Shown: positions 10,585-21,288, counted from the first letter of the stretch. The stretch is DNA of 64,000 bases from Thermoguttaceae bacterium (GCA_025060325.1 JANXBW010000002.1:186001-250000); one strand, 5' to 3'. Numbers and translations: made by a program. Notes: generated from the letters alone by a model not told the origin.

Positions 10585-11662
10585 GGCTTATCTCAAGCTC
10601 GCACTTGCTGGTCTTTTCACGACAAACAACAAATGGCCTACAGACGAGCCGGTCGCTGTCTTCGGTTCGGAGGACAAAGCCTCTGATCAATAATGTGACT
10701 TCCCACCTCCCGGCATTTTCCACCCCTTATTTCCGAAGCGCGCTGCCCCAGCGATCCGAGCGATTAATCTCCGTCGGCTGCTCAAAAATTTACGGGCAAA
10801 AACCTTCTCGCCCTGGCCAGTTTCGAGGGAACGAGCTATAAGACCGCCCCTCCAGCCATTAGGGCCCGGGTTAAGAAAGCGGATTCTACCTGACGCGCGG
10901 AAGTTTCACAACCAGGGCCAGCCCGCACACCTTCCTAGCGAAAAGCGGGGGTGCGTACCTTGCCTCCACAACTGGCCAGGGTGCCGACGGATTGGGAGAG
11001 GAATCCAACGTCGGGAAAAGCCGCCGTTAAACACCGGTCCCCAGCAACCGAGCGCGGAGCCTCAACCTGTCGGAACTGCCCCCGCGGATTGCGAAAGCCC
11101 GGCGAAAACGCGCCATGCGCTACGTTTCGGCCCCAACATGCCCACAAGGGTGCAAACTCAGTTCGAATCAATAGCGAGCACCCGCAGGAAAGATAGCCGC
11201 TCCTTCAAAGCTTCTGGCTAAAACCGGACGCGTCCTAAAGCAGTGCGCTCCCAGAGGTCACTAGGCTCGCCCCGCCGGTCCTCTCGGGGAAAAGGGTCCC
11301 CACCCGAACTCCCCGGCAAAATGCCCGGTACGGCATATTTTGCAAGACATTCCGTGGCAAGTACTTCCCTTGTGACTCTCACCCACCGGACGCGTTCCCT
11401 GGCCTTTTTGCTTCAAGCACGCCCAGTGGGCCGGTAAGATGACAGTCGATCGCCCCCGGCGGTGCCTGCCGGTGACCAGCTTCGGGGAAATTGTGCCGAC
11501 ACCGGCGCATGGTGGTTCAAACATACGTCAACGCGGCTCGCCCGTTAGGCTTTCAAACATGCCCTCCCTTATGACGCCCCGCAGGAGCCGAGCCAATCGG
11601 CAATGTTTACGTCTGTCAACACCGAGAAGAACACCTGCTTTTGCCCCACCGTGAGAAAACTT
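10585..11662. other. Divergent intergenic region between leuB and the amidotransferase-like gene
   Basis: This is 1078 bp without a recognisable gene. It must contain both promoters, but I could not pick clear -35/-10 pairs. Visible dyads are GGGTGC at 11148 with GCACCC at 11178, and ATGCC at 11321 with GGCAT at 11332, flanked by A-rich and T-rich tracts, which could act as a weak terminator. Confidence 0.45.
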
Positions 11663-13018
11663 ATGATCAAGCTGGGCCCGTTTTGTTCGCGAGGAAGTAC
11701 TTTCATCCTCCAGCCTTCATTGCGTTGGACGAGCATCATACTCTGGGTTACTCTGTGCGCGGCCGTCCCCTCGTCGACACAGGCCGAAAAAATCGGCGTT
11801 GACTTCATCGTCGAAGCCTCCGCTACTGGCGGCAACACTAACCCAGCCGGGGCCGTGGACGGCGACCGCTTTTCCATCCGCCCCGAGTCGGTTTGGCAAG
11901 GCCCTTCCGGCGTCCGAGAGTGTTGGTGGAGCGTTCGTTTCGGATCGCCCCGAAAAGTAGGCAGTATCCTTCAAATTAACGGGACTGGGGAGCTTTCGTT
12001 GCGGCAGGCACCCAAAGATTATCGCTGGCAATGGTCGCCCGATGGAATCCGGTGGGAAGATCTGTCTGAAACACACATACAGGATGAACGCCGGATGTTC
12101 CGCATCCACCGCTTGAAGGAACCGCGCATGGCGCTAGGTCTTCGCCTGCTAATGTGCGGGCGGGAAAGCGAGCCACCGGTACTTCGCGAGGTGGAATTCT
12201 ATCCCGAGCCGGATAGTGCCATTCCCTTCCCTGACTGGGCGGTTATTATTTTCACCGAAATAAAGGTCAAAACGCCGCCGGATACGCCTCATCTCTTCGT
12301 CAACCTCATCCGAGAATGCCCTGAGTGGCGGGAGCTTGCCTTCCAGCAGATTTGTTATCGGGATGTTGATGAGGCCTTCGTTTCTGCCGAACCGCGTCCC
12401 CTTTGCGCCTTTCTGACCGGAAGTGGCACTGAATGGTGCCAGGTTCCCCCCGAGACATGGCGAGGTGTGGAGGAAGTCCTCAGGGGAAGGCGGCTACCTA
12501 TCTGGGGCGCTTGCGGTGGAGCACAAGTCCTCGCTTTAATCTGGGAACATGGTACAAATGACCGGTGGGATTGCCCGCGCTGTCGCGACCCACAAAGTCC
12601 GCGGTCACCTGTGTACACACACATCGGCCATCTCGGCCCAGCCCGGTGCGGCGATTACAGCCAAAACATCGGTGAGCGAGGCAAGTACCAAGTTCGCTTG
12701 GTTGCCCAGGACCCTGCTTTCGAAGGCCTTCCCCAGGTATTTGAGGTAATGGAAGCCCACTATGGCCAGATTGCCTACGTACCCAACGGCTGGGTTCAAA
12801 TCGTCAAAAAAGGGCCACAGGGTCTTACGGAAAACCAATGTCTGCGGATGAAAGACCGTTACATCTACGCGGCACAGTTCCATATCGAGCTGCCTGGCAC
12901 ACCAGAAAATTCCCGCCGGATTATTAGCAACTTCCTCCGACTAGCAAAGGATTGGGGCGGCTATAATCCGGAAGGCAAAGAGGTGCCAACCCCGGAGCCA
13001 ATGGTGGAAAAGCCCTAG
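11663..13018 (+). CDS. Secreted class I glutamine-amidotransferase-like protein with N-terminal discoidin-like domain
   Basis: The 451-residue product from ATG 11663 has a cleavable-looking signal ending near STQAEK; a longer start at 11603 would put 20 residues before it. The first part (about 45-195) resembles an F5/8 discoidin jelly roll (WWSVRFGSPRKVGSILQING). The second is a class I amidotransferase fold with nucleophile Cys284 in GACGGAQ and the His407-x-Glu409 pair in QFHIE. An intact triad suggests an active hydrolase, perhaps of gamma-glutamyl compounds, but no substrate can be named. Export of such a domain is unusual for glutamine amidotransferases, most of which act in the cytoplasm. 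It begins a three-gene plus-strand run of exported proteins. Confidence 0.75.
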   Translation: MIKLGPFCSRGSTFILQPSLRWTSIILWVTLCAAVPSSTQAEKIGVDFIVEASATGGNTNPAGAVDGDRFSIRPESVWQGPSGVRECWWSVRFGSPRKVGSILQINGTGELSLRQAPKDYRWQWSPDGIRWEDLSETHIQDERRMFRIHRLKEPRMALGLRLLMCGRESEPPVLREVEFYPEPDSAIPFPDWAVIIFTEIKVKTPPDTPHLFVNLIRECPEWRELAFQQICYRDVDEAFVSAEPRPLCAFLTGSGTEWCQVPPETWRGVEEVLRGRRLPIWGACGGAQVLALIWEHGTNDRWDCPRCRDPQSPRSPVYTHIGHLGPARCGDYSQNIGERGKYQVRLVAQDPAFEGLPQVFEVMEAHYGQIAYVPNGWVQIVKKGPQGLTENQCLRMKDRYIYAAQFHIELPGTPENSRRIISNFLRLAKDWGGYNPEGKEVPTPEPMVEKP

Positions 13019-13120
13019 CCAAGTTTCGCTGCTACTAACTACGAGGTAGCCGAATAACCCACCGAGGTTCCCACCCTGTTTGTTGCGAGTACCTCCTATA
13101 CGATGCAAGGGAACAAGCCT

Positions 13121-14473
13121 ATGCGTCCCCGTAGGTCAGGCCTTTCTGGACTCAGCCTGTTCGCACCCACATGCCTCTTAACGCTGGGATTGACCATGGA
13201 GGCGACGTCGGCCGACGAGCCGATTGTACTTCATCCGGACACTAGTTGGTGTTGGTTCCAAGACGAAAGGGCAATCCTTGACAATGGGAAACTCCTTGTG
13301 GGCGGGGTCACGTCCGCGGGCGACATTACCGTGACGACATACGACCTTTCATCAGGCACGGTGACAAGAACAATCCTTCATGAACGGCTTGAAGTTGACG
13401 ATCATAATGTTCCCGCGCTTTTGGTCCTGCCCGATGGGCGCTACTTAGCCGCTTACACCAGGCACGGGACGGACCGGCTCACGCGGTTCCGAATAAGCGT
13501 CCGGCCGGGAGATGCAACCGAGTGGCTTCCCGAGCAGGTCTTCGAGCACCCAGCTGGGGCGACATACTCGAACCTACACTACCTGCCAGCCGAGGGTTCC
13601 AAAGGGCGGATTTACAACTTTGTGCGCGCGGACCAATGGGATCCCAACATCATGATCTCGGACGATTGGGGGAGGAGTTGGCGGCTGGTAGGCCGGCTTG
13701 TCGACAGTGGTTCGCCGCGTCGCCGGCCCTATGTTAAGTACGCAAACAATCGGCAGGATACTATCCACTTCGTCCTCACGGAGGACCATCCCAACCGAAC
13801 GAATACCAGTATTTATCACGGTTATCTAAAGGACGGCAGACTTTCTCGCAGCGACGGCACTTTGGTATGCGATACCATCTTCGGCGGCAAACCTCCCCGG
13901 CCCCAGGATTTCACCCCAGTTTTTGTGGCTGGCGACAATCGCACTGCTTGGCCTTGCGACCTTGAGCTAGACCCTCAAGGCAATCCCTGCGTTATCTATT
14001 CGGTGGTGCTCGATCCGCTGCCGCGAGAGACCGGCCGCCGCGGAATGAACCATGTATACCGGTACGCCCGTTGGAATGGTCAGTCGTGGCAAGACGTCCA
14101 ATTAGCTCACGCCGGAACGAGGCTTTACCCGGCGGAAGCGGAGTATTCCGGCCTTGGAGCTATCCATCCTACCCGGCCGGAAATTGTCGTCATTTCGACA
14201 AATGCCGACCCCGTAACTGGGCAACCGATTCTTGTGGATGGCAGGCGTCGGTGGGAGCTTTACCTTGGGCGATCGCCCGATGGCGGAACCACCTGGCGCT
14301 GGGAGGCTTTGACGCGAAATTCCGCAGAGGACAACCTCCGGCCCATTATTGTTGCGCAGGGAGACATATGGGTGCTTCTTTGGCTTCAGGGCCGATACGA
14401 AACGTATACAAAGTTCCGCCAAAAAGCGCTGGCCCTGGTAAAGCGCTCGGCCGACATTTCCGAGAACAACTAG
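13121..14473 (+). CDS. Secreted BNR-repeat family protein
   Basis: This is an exported beta-propeller protein of 450 residues with an N-terminal signal (basic RPRR, then a Leu-rich core, cleavage near TSADEP). The mature part begins LHPDTSWCWFQDERA, typical of the BNR_4 family found in Bacteroidetes and Planctomycetota. Asp-box-like segments include SDDWGRSWR and SPDGGTTWRWE. Such proteins often lie beside polysaccharide-degrading enzymes; the exact activity is unknown. ATG 13121 has AAGGGA eight bases upstream; ATG 13103 is also in frame. It follows the amidotransferase-like gene by about 100 bp and is probably co-transcribed with it, an inference from strand and spacing. Confidence 0.8.
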   Translation: MRPRRSGLSGLSLFAPTCLLTLGLTMEATSADEPIVLHPDTSWCWFQDERAILDNGKLLVGGVTSAGDITVTTYDLSSGTVTRTILHERLEVDDHNVPALLVLPDGRYLAAYTRHGTDRLTRFRISVRPGDATEWLPEQVFEHPAGATYSNLHYLPAEGSKGRIYNFVRADQWDPNIMISDDWGRSWRLVGRLVDSGSPRRRPYVKYANNRQDTIHFVLTEDHPNRTNTSIYHGYLKDGRLSRSDGTLVCDTIFGGKPPRPQDFTPVFVAGDNRTAWPCDLELDPQGNPCVIYSVVLDPLPRETGRRGMNHVYRYARWNGQSWQDVQLAHAGTRLYPAEAEYSGLGAIHPTRPEIVVISTNADPVTGQPILVDGRRRWELYLGRSPDGGTTWRWEALTRNSAEDNLRPIIVAQGDIWVLLWLQGRYETYTKFRQKALALVKRSADISENN

Positions 14474-14728
14474 CCGCGAATCTCCCCGAAGAAGCCCAGA
14501 GGGGCGTACAAAGTTCTCTATAAATTCGTATCCACCATCCCATTTGGGCGCCCGAAGATGTTGTTGAAAAACGCGTGCCGCAAATGCTTTGCCTGTTTCC
14601 GGTTGGAAGCGATCTTTCGGCAATATAGCATCAATCGAAAATCCGTCTTCCGGTACCAGTTTTGCTACGTGAATTGCCCCTTAGTTTTGTCACAGGCATT
14701 GTTTCAAATTTTCGGAGAGGTGCCTGCC

Positions 14729-16324
14729 ATGAAGACCACGCTTTCCACCAAGCGGTTTTGGCTCCTGGGAATTGCAGGTGGCCTGGTATTGAGTGGGGCG
14801 TTTTTAAGCTTCGCTCAAGAGGCCCAAAACTTGCCGGCCGAGGCATTTCGCTCCGAGCGGGCCGGTAAGCTTGCCCTCTTTACACGCTGGCGAGCAGCCA
14901 GTCCGGAAGGTGGGCAGCTTTCAATTCTCTACAAGACCGTGTTTTGGGACCCAGCCAAAACGGCGGCTATTGTGTGTGACATGTGGGACAACCATCACTG
15001 CCCCTCGGCGGCCCGGCGCGTTAACGAAATGGCGCCGCGGATGAACCGGCTACTCCATGCTCTTCGCAACCAAGGCGTGCTTATCATCCACGCACCAAGC
15101 GACACGATGAAGTTTTACGAAGGCTGGCCCCAACGCCAGCTAGCGCTTGCGGCCCCAAAAGTAGACACCCAAGTCCCACTCCTCCGTTGGTGTAAACTCG
15201 ATCCGGAGCGCGAAGGGCCCCTGCCAATCGACGACAGCGACGGCGGCTGTCCAGAACCCGACGAACCGAAAATCGTCTGGACCCGTCAGAATGAGCTTTT
15301 AGAAATATTGCCCCAAGATGCCATCGGCGATGGTTTCGAAATCATTTACCTCCTTAAGCAACGCGGAATTGAGAATGTGCTAATCATGGGCGTGCATACG
15401 AACATGTGTGTTCTCGGTCGGCCGTTTGGGATTCGTCAACTTGTTCGGCAGGGGTTCAACGTGCTCCTGGTCCGAGATATGACCGATAGCATGTACAATC
15501 CGGCACGCCCGCCCTATGTTCGACACGTCCGCGGGACGGAATTAGTCATCGAGCATATTGAGCGCTATTGGTGTCCGACGGTAAGCTCGGGCGATATTCT
15601 CGGTGAACCGGCGTTTCGTTTTCCCGAAGACGATCGCCCCCATGTGACCTTCCTTGTTAGCGACGACCATTATCAAGCCGACAAACTCCTCCCGCAGTTT
15701 GCTCAGGAATTGAGCGACCGCTATGACTGCTATACCTCGGTAATCCACGGGCAGGGGAAGAACTATCTGTGGGGGATCGAGGAACTGGCCGCTGCCGACT
15801 GCCTGGTCCTTTACGTGCGGCGACTGGCCCTCACGAAGGAGCAGCTTGACGCAATTCGCGCCTATCTTGCGGCCGGCAAGCCGCTTGTAGCCCTTCGCAC
15901 AGCAAGCCATGCGTTTGACGTGCGGGGTGAGCCGCCAGCCGGATGCGCCGAATGGCCAGAGTTCGACCCCGAAGTCTTGGGCGGGAATTACAAAGGGCAT
16001 ACGATGACCGGCGGCAGCCTCGTTTACGTTGTGCCGGAACAATCCCAGCACCCTGTAGTGGCCGGCTTACCGACCGAACCGTGGCGAAGCGAGGGCACGC
16101 TCTACCTGGCCTCACCTGTCCGGGAAGATGCGACGATCTTAATGCTAGGCGAAGCGGCCGGCCGAAAGGAGCCCGTCACCTGGGTGCGTACATATCAGGG
16201 CGGGCGGGTTTTCTATACCTCCCTTGGCCATCCCAAGGATTTCGAAAGCCCGGCATTTCGCCAGCTTTTAATCAACGCGATCTTTTGGGCGATGAATCGG
16301 CCTGTTCCGCAACCCCGGCAATAA
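14729..16324 (+). CDS. Secreted isochorismatase-like hydrolase fused to a ThuA-like domain
   Basis: This 531-residue exported protein has two enzyme folds. ATG 14729 follows GGAGAGG, and the signal peptide ends near SFAQEA. Residues about 70-275 form a cysteine hydrolase of the isochorismatase family, with Asp84 in VCDMWDNHHC and Cys227 in GVHTNMCVLG as the expected catalytic residues. Residues about 300-525 resemble ThuA / trehalose-utilisation glutamine-amidotransferase-like domains (LVALRTASHAFD, then GRVFYTSLGHPKDF). The open frame extends upstream to 14558, but without a signal or ribosome site. ThuA-like proteins are common in Planctomycetota. The fusion to an isochorismatase is the notable point. 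A strong terminator follows eight bases after the stop. Confidence 0.85.
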   Translation: MKTTLSTKRFWLLGIAGGLVLSGAFLSFAQEAQNLPAEAFRSERAGKLALFTRWRAASPEGGQLSILYKTVFWDPAKTAAIVCDMWDNHHCPSAARRVNEMAPRMNRLLHALRNQGVLIIHAPSDTMKFYEGWPQRQLALAAPKVDTQVPLLRWCKLDPEREGPLPIDDSDGGCPEPDEPKIVWTRQNELLEILPQDAIGDGFEIIYLLKQRGIENVLIMGVHTNMCVLGRPFGIRQLVRQGFNVLLVRDMTDSMYNPARPPYVRHVRGTELVIEHIERYWCPTVSSGDILGEPAFRFPEDDRPHVTFLVSDDHYQADKLLPQFAQELSDRYDCYTSVIHGQGKNYLWGIEELAAADCLVLYVRRLALTKEQLDAIRAYLAAGKPLVALRTASHAFDVRGEPPAGCAEWPEFDPEVLGGNYKGHTMTGGSLVYVVPEQSQHPVVAGLPTEPWRSEGTLYLASPVREDATILMLGEAAGRKEPVTWVRTYQGGRVFYTSLGHPKDFESPAFRQLLINAIFWAMNRPVPQPRQ

Positions 16325-16331
16325 CGATCCT

Positions 16332-16353
16332 CCAAGGGATAGCCTTGGTTTTT
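16332..16353 (+). terminator. Rho-independent terminator
   Basis: A perfect 6-bp stem, CCAAGG with CCTTGG, encloses the 5-base loop GATAG and is followed directly by TTTTT. It lies eight bases beyond the stop of the isochorismatase-ThuA gene and should end the 11.7-16.3 kb transcript. Confidence 0.85.
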
Positions 16354-17044
16354 GATCGGCCAACCGGCTGTCCCTGCCATAAGAAGCTGCACCTAGCGGA
16401 AGCACAAGAGGCCCCCTACCGCGCAGAGGGTGTCAACGCTGAGCAACGATCCCCATACGGAGCGTATAGACAAACGCTTGGAGGGACCTGGATGCTCGGC
16501 CACCCCTCCTGCCCCCCAAGTACGACTGCGCTTTGCGTCCGCGAAGGACTTGCCACCCTTGGGAGACCTTGGTTTTTCCCGCACTGGGCGGAGTGTCCGT
16601 CTTTACCTAAAACATCCGGGAGGGGCCCATAGGTCCGTTGGAATCAGTTCGGGAAGAGTGCTGCGTCTCGGTTAAAGGTTGAATACCAATTCTCACTTCC
16701 CTCCCCTTTAGGGCTTGACAGCCGATCGGAAAACGGACCCACCCCTAAGAATCCACCACCTTTGAAAGGCCGCGAAAAAGGAATTCTTGTCAGAAGGTCA
16801 CCCCAGACCGGTCGAGGCCCGCCCGTTTCTCCCGGTCGGAGTAGAATACTACGAATGTTTGTCGCCAAGCTAATGGATGAAAAAGGCCGAGCTGCAAAAA
16901 CTCCGCGGCGAGCGAAGATTGCCTCGGAAGGTCAGACGGGCGGAAAAACCCCCTGCGTAGGTCGGAGGGTGTTTCGCATATGCTTGGCGAACCGAAGGCC
17001 GTCAGTTCGCTTTTGAGCAAGTTTGGGTTCTGTCGGAGAAGCCA
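16354..17044. other. Intergenic region upstream of hypF
   Basis: This is about 690 bp with no recognised gene. A TAGAAT hexamer at about 16841 could be a -10 element, but no good -35 lies at the right distance. An ORF from 16762 to 17016 has no ribosome site or family features and was not accepted. Confidence 0.4.
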
Positions 17045-19423
17045 TTGCCTGATTTGCAGACCGGAGTTCGTGGGCAGGTGAGCTTGGATCGAGCCTGCGT
17101 GCCATTGGTGCCTCGGTGTTCGGTGCAAACCGATGTGCTGGTTCGTCGGGGGATCCTCGTCCGGGGGATCGTCCAGGGAGTGGGGTTCCGCCCATTTGTT
17201 TTTCAGCTCGCAAGTAAGCTAGGCCTCACCGGATTTGTGCGAAACGAGTCGGCCGCTGTCCGAATCGAAATTCAGGGAACCACTAGTCAGGTCGAGCAGT
17301 TCGAGAGAACTCTCCGCCACCATCATCCTCCCCAAGTACGGATCGAAGACTGGGAAGCCACCTGGCTGCCGCCGCTGCCGAAAGAATTTGGATTTCACAT
17401 CGCCTCCAGTGACTCCGGGGGCGGACGAGCACCGGTGATCCCCGCTGATCTTGCGACATGCCCTGCTTGTGTTGACGAGATCTTCGATCCGACCGAGCGG
17501 CGCTTCCGATACCCGTTTACCAACTGTACTAATTGCGGACCGCGGTGGTCAATCATCCGGGGATTGCCGTATGATCGACCGCTTACAAGCATGGCCCATT
17601 TTGCCATGTGTTCAGATTGTCAACGGGAGTACGGGGATCCTCGGGATCGTCGCTTCCACGCCCAACCAATTGCCTGCCCTGTCTGCGGCCCCCAGCTCAC
17701 CCTGTTGGATTCCGCGGGGAAACTAATCGCCAGGGAGGCGCATGCTCTTTCCGAGGCAGTTTTGGCCGTGCAGGCGGGCAAGATCCTCGCTCTCTTAGGT
17801 CTTGGCGGATTTCAACTGATTGTCGACGCCACGAATCCAGCGGCGGTAAGTGCACTCCGCGCGCGAAAGCGCCGGCCACACAAACCCTTTGCCATCATGT
17901 GTCCGTCCCTCGAGTCGGTGGGCAATTGGTGCCATCTGGGGACGGAGGAAGCCGCTTGGCTTTCCGCACCGCAGGCGCCAATCCTCCTTCTCCGCCGGCG
18001 GCAAACCATCCCGGTTGATATCCCCCCCATCGCCGAGGAAGTTGCCCCGGGCAATCCTTACTTAGGCGTCATGCTCCCCTACACGCCGCTACACCATCTT
18101 TTCATGCATCAAATCGGCCGGCCAATTGTGTGCACAAGTGGCAATCTTTCCGAAGAGCCGATGGCGACCGCCGTTGAGGAAGGATTGACCCGACTGGGTG
18201 CGGTGGCCGATCTTTTCCTCGTACATAATCGACCCATTGTCCGCCCCGTTGACGATTCGGTAGCGCGCGTCTTTCGGGGCAGGCTGCAACTTCTGCGTCG
18301 CGCTCGGGGATTTGCCCCTTTGCCGCACAAAATCAACACTGGAGGAAAGGTCATCCTAGCGACAGGTGCTCACCAGAAAAACACAATTGGTCTGCTACTA
18401 CGAAATAATGCCATTATCACTCCTCACATTGGCGATCTCGATAGTCCCCTCACCGTAGAAGTGTTTACGCGGGCAATTGAGGACCTTCTTCGCTTCTACG
18501 AGGTAAGCCCGGACGCAATCGCCTGTGATCTTCACCCGGACTATGCATCCCGGCGGTTAGCCGAGGAACTTGCCCGGAAGCACGATGTCCCGCTTGTTCC
18601 CGTTCAGCATCATCATGCCCATGTGGCAGCCTGTCTTGCGGAACACCATCTGGAAGGCCCAGCCTTGGGGATAGCCTGGGACGGGGCCGGGTACGGTCCG
18701 GATGGCACCGTTTGGGGAGGTGAGTTTCTTGCGTGCTCGCCGGTGCGATTTGAGCGAGTTGCCACTTTTCGGCCATTCCCCCTTCCGGGGGGAGATAAAG
18801 CAGCGCGACAGCCTCGCCGAAGCGCTTTAGGCCTCCTTTACGCTTGGCAGGGCGACTCGGGGGCGGCCCACTGCCGGGCCATGTTCAACCCCCAAGAGCT
18901 AGAAGTCCTTTGCGCGATGTTAGCTCGCGGGGTAAACTCCCCCCTTTGCTCAAGTGTGGGCCGGCTTTTTGATGGCGTTGCTGCCCTTCTGGGGCTGTCG
19001 CCGCAGGTGTCTTTCGAGGGTGAGGCCGCGATGGAACTAGAATTTCTAGCTCGGCCTGCCGAGGGCGCCCGTTACCGGTTTGAGCTTCAGGGGCAAGACC
19101 CGATCATTCTGGATTGGTCGCCTGTGGTGGAAGGAATACTTGCGGATCTTGAGGCCGGCTTCCCTCGCGAGGCGATCGCGTGGTGGTTCCATGAGGCCTT
19201 AGCCGATGCTGCTTGCCAAGTGGCCGGCCGGATAGGTCTCAAGACTGTGGTAATCACGGGGGGCTGTTTCCAAAACGCCGTATTGAGCCAGTTGATTGTC
19301 AACAAGCTGAACGGACAGGGATTTCGGGTATTTTGGCCAGAAGCGTTTCCCCCAAACGACGGTGGAATTGCCCTGGGTCAGTTGGTCGTGGCAGCAGCCG
19401 CCCTGGAGGCCCCGATGCGCTAA
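17045..19423 (+). CDS. hypF: Carbamoyltransferase HypF, NiFe-hydrogenase maturation
   Basis: HypF makes the thiocarbamate on HypE from carbamoyl phosphate and ATP, the first step to the CN ligands of NiFe-hydrogenase. The 792 residues run in the family order. An acylphosphatase domain covers about 34-120 (RGIVQGVGFRPFVF). Two zinc-finger pairs follow (Cys139/142 with 161/164, and Cys189/192 with 211/214). Then come a YrdC-like domain (about 225-410) and a Kae1-like carbamoyltransferase domain with VQHHHAHVAACLAEH. The TTG start at 17045 has GGAG at 17035; the 30 residues before the acylphosphatase domain are not conserved, so a later GTG is possible. First of hypF-C-D-E. Confidence 0.95.
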   Translation: MPDLQTGVRGQVSLDRACVPLVPRCSVQTDVLVRRGILVRGIVQGVGFRPFVFQLASKLGLTGFVRNESAAVRIEIQGTTSQVEQFERTLRHHHPPQVRIEDWEATWLPPLPKEFGFHIASSDSGGGRAPVIPADLATCPACVDEIFDPTERRFRYPFTNCTNCGPRWSIIRGLPYDRPLTSMAHFAMCSDCQREYGDPRDRRFHAQPIACPVCGPQLTLLDSAGKLIAREAHALSEAVLAVQAGKILALLGLGGFQLIVDATNPAAVSALRARKRRPHKPFAIMCPSLESVGNWCHLGTEEAAWLSAPQAPILLLRRRQTIPVDIPPIAEEVAPGNPYLGVMLPYTPLHHLFMHQIGRPIVCTSGNLSEEPMATAVEEGLTRLGAVADLFLVHNRPIVRPVDDSVARVFRGRLQLLRRARGFAPLPHKINTGGKVILATGAHQKNTIGLLLRNNAIITPHIGDLDSPLTVEVFTRAIEDLLRFYEVSPDAIACDLHPDYASRRLAEELARKHDVPLVPVQHHHAHVAACLAEHHLEGPALGIAWDGAGYGPDGTVWGGEFLACSPVRFERVATFRPFPLPGGDKAARQPRRSALGLLYAWQGDSGAAHCRAMFNPQELEVLCAMLARGVNSPLCSSVGRLFDGVAALLGLSPQVSFEGEAAMELEFLARPAEGARYRFELQGQDPIILDWSPVVEGILADLEAGFPREAIAWWFHEALADAACQVAGRIGLKTVVITGGCFQNAVLSQLIVNKLNGQGFRVFWPEAFPPNDGGIALGQLVVAAAALEAPMR

Positions 19424-19694
19424 GTCATCAGGTGTTAGTTGCCGCCAGTGAATAGCGCCCAGCTTTCGAAGGGTGGGCAATAGCACACCCTCCAGCGATC
19501 CTTGCCGTCGTACAGGAGACGAAATGGCAAACCATCGCCGGACGGAGGTAGGTCGACGAATCTTGGTTTTCGCAACAGGTGGACGGGCTGAGGCAGTCGC
19601 TATCGTTTACTAGGGAGCACAGGCAACACTGTTTCGTAGCTCGTCGTTTGCCGCTTGTACAGAGGAAGGCTATCAACGGGAAAGTAACTAGCCG

Positions 19695-20000
19695 ATGTGT
19701 TTGGGAATTCCCGCGAAGGTTACAGAGATTTACAGGAAAGATGGCCTTCTTATGGCTAGGGCGGAAGTGGGCGGTATTGCCAAGGAAATTTGTTTGGAGT
19801 ACACGCCTGAGGCCAAGGTGGGAGACTACGTGGTCGTCCACGTGGGTTTTGCAATCAGCATTTTGGACGAGACCGAGGCTCAGGAAATGCTCGCAACACT
19901 ACGAGAATTGGCGGAGCAATTGGACCCGGCAAGTTATTCGCGCCCTATTGAGCCGGAAGCTCCTGCTAACCTCTCGGCAACGGAAGACAAGTCGCGGTGA
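19695..20000 (+). CDS. hypC: Hydrogenase maturation chaperone HypC/HupF
   Basis: HypC carries the Fe(CN)2CO unit with HypD and delivers it to the hydrogenase large subunit. The 101-residue protein starts MCLGIPAKV, with the essential Cys2, and shows the OB-like core ending VGFAISILDETEAQE. The roughly 25 residues after that are an acidic, Pro-rich tail longer than in E. coli HypC. It lies 271 bp after hypF and 193 bp before hypD, looser than in most hyp operons. No second HypC paralogue is in the window. Confidence 0.95.
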   Translation: MCLGIPAKVTEIYRKDGLLMARAEVGGIAKEICLEYTPEAKVGDYVVVHVGFAISILDETEAQEMLATLRELAEQLDPASYSRPIEPEAPANLSATEDKSR

Positions 20001-20193
20001 CCGCCCAACGTACCTTTAACCCAATCCAGCGGAACTTGCCTGATACCGCTCCGTACATGCGTCCTTAGTGGCGAGAAGATGGATGTCAACAACTGGGACC
20101 AAAGCGACGTGTGGGAACCCTTAAGAGAGCCTTGCGGTTGAATTTGGCAAAGATCAATTAGCCGGTCCTTTATCCCCGCCTACAGAGAAGTCT

Positions 20194-21288
20194 ATGGCCG
20201 TCCGATACGTCGAGGAATTTCGCGATCCCGCCAAGGTGAAGGCCTTAGCCGGTCAAATCGCCGCCATGGTGACTCGGCCATGGACGATTATGGAAATCTG
20301 CGGCGGTCAAACACATGCCATCTTGCGCTTTGGGTTAGACCAACTACTGCCGAAAGAGATTTCCCTCATCCACGGCCCGGGCTGTCCGGTGTGTGTTACC
20401 CCTGTCGAGTTAATCGACCGAGCCATCGCGGTGGCGCGGCGCCCGGAGGTGATCTTGTGTTCTTTTGGCGACATGCTGCGTGTGCCGGGGTCAGCGGGCG
20501 ATCTTCTGGCCGCCAAGGCCGAAGGGGCGGATGTCCGCGTGGTGTATTCGCCCCTTGATGCCGTGGAGATTGCCCGCAAAAATCCCAGCCGCCAAGTGGT
20601 CTTTTTCGCGGTCGGATTTGAGACCACGGCACCTGCTAACGCCATGGCTGTGCTCCACGCTTTTCATCAACGACTTCGGAATTTCTCGGTACTGGTCGCC
20701 CATGTCTTGGTCCCGCCGGCTGTTGAGGCGATCCTCGCAAGCGGGGCTAAGATCGACGGCTTCCTGGCCGCAGGGCATGTGTGCACGGTAATGGGCATCG
20801 AAGAATACGAACCTATCGCCGAGCGTTTCCGGGTTCCAATCGTGGTCACCGGGTTTGAGCCACTGGATATCTTGCAGGGCCTCGCCATGTGTCTTCGCCA
20901 ATTGGAATCCGGTGAAGCCCGCGTGGAGATCCAGTACGACCGATCTGTGCGGCCGGAAGGTAACCAGGCGGCCAAGCAAGTGATCTTACGTGTTTTCGAA
21001 ATCACCGATCGCAAATGGCGCGGGATAGGGCTATTGCCCCGCAGCGGCCTAAAATTGCGTGAGGAATTCCGCGATTTCGATGCAGAAGTGCGATTTAACC
21101 TCGGGGCCCTTGAGCGCGAGGAAGAGCCGGGGTGCATCGCCGGGTTAGTGCTCCAAGGTAAAGCCCGGCCAACAGACTGTCCGTTCTTTGGCACAAAGTG
21201 TACTCCGGATCATCCACTTGGAGCACCTATGGTATCAAGCGAAGGGGCATGTGCGGCATACTTCCGCTACCGACGGACTGGGTTGTGA
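20194..21288 (+). CDS. hypD: Hydrogenase maturation iron-sulfur protein HypD
   Basis: HypD is the scaffold on which HypC-bound iron receives CN and CO. The 364-residue protein keeps the family motifs: ICGGQTHAI near residue 30, [10 protein letters not shown] near 66, the central [10 protein letters not shown], and the C-terminal 4Fe-4S cysteines in [24 protein letters not shown] and [12 protein letters not shown]. Its stop codon overlaps an in-frame ATG for hypE in the arrangement TGATG at 21286-21290, which suggests translational coupling. Confidence 0.96.
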   Translation: MAVRYVEEFRDPAKVKALAGQIAAMVTRPWTIMEICGGQTHAILRFGLDQLLPKEISLIHGPGCPVCVTPVELIDRAIAVARRPEVILCSFGDMLRVPGSAGDLLAAKAEGADVRVVYSPLDAVEIARKNPSRQVVFFAVGFETTAPANAMAVLHAFHQRLRNFSVLVAHVLVPPAVEAILASGAKIDGFLAAGHVCTVMGIEEYEPIAERFRVPIVVTGFEPLDILQGLAMCLRQLESGEARVEIQYDRSVRPEGNQAAKQVILRVFEITDRKWRGIGLLPRSGLKLREEFRDFDAEVRFNLGALEREEEPGCIAGLVLQGKARPTDCPFFGTKCTPDHPLGAPMVSSEGACAAYFRYRRTGL

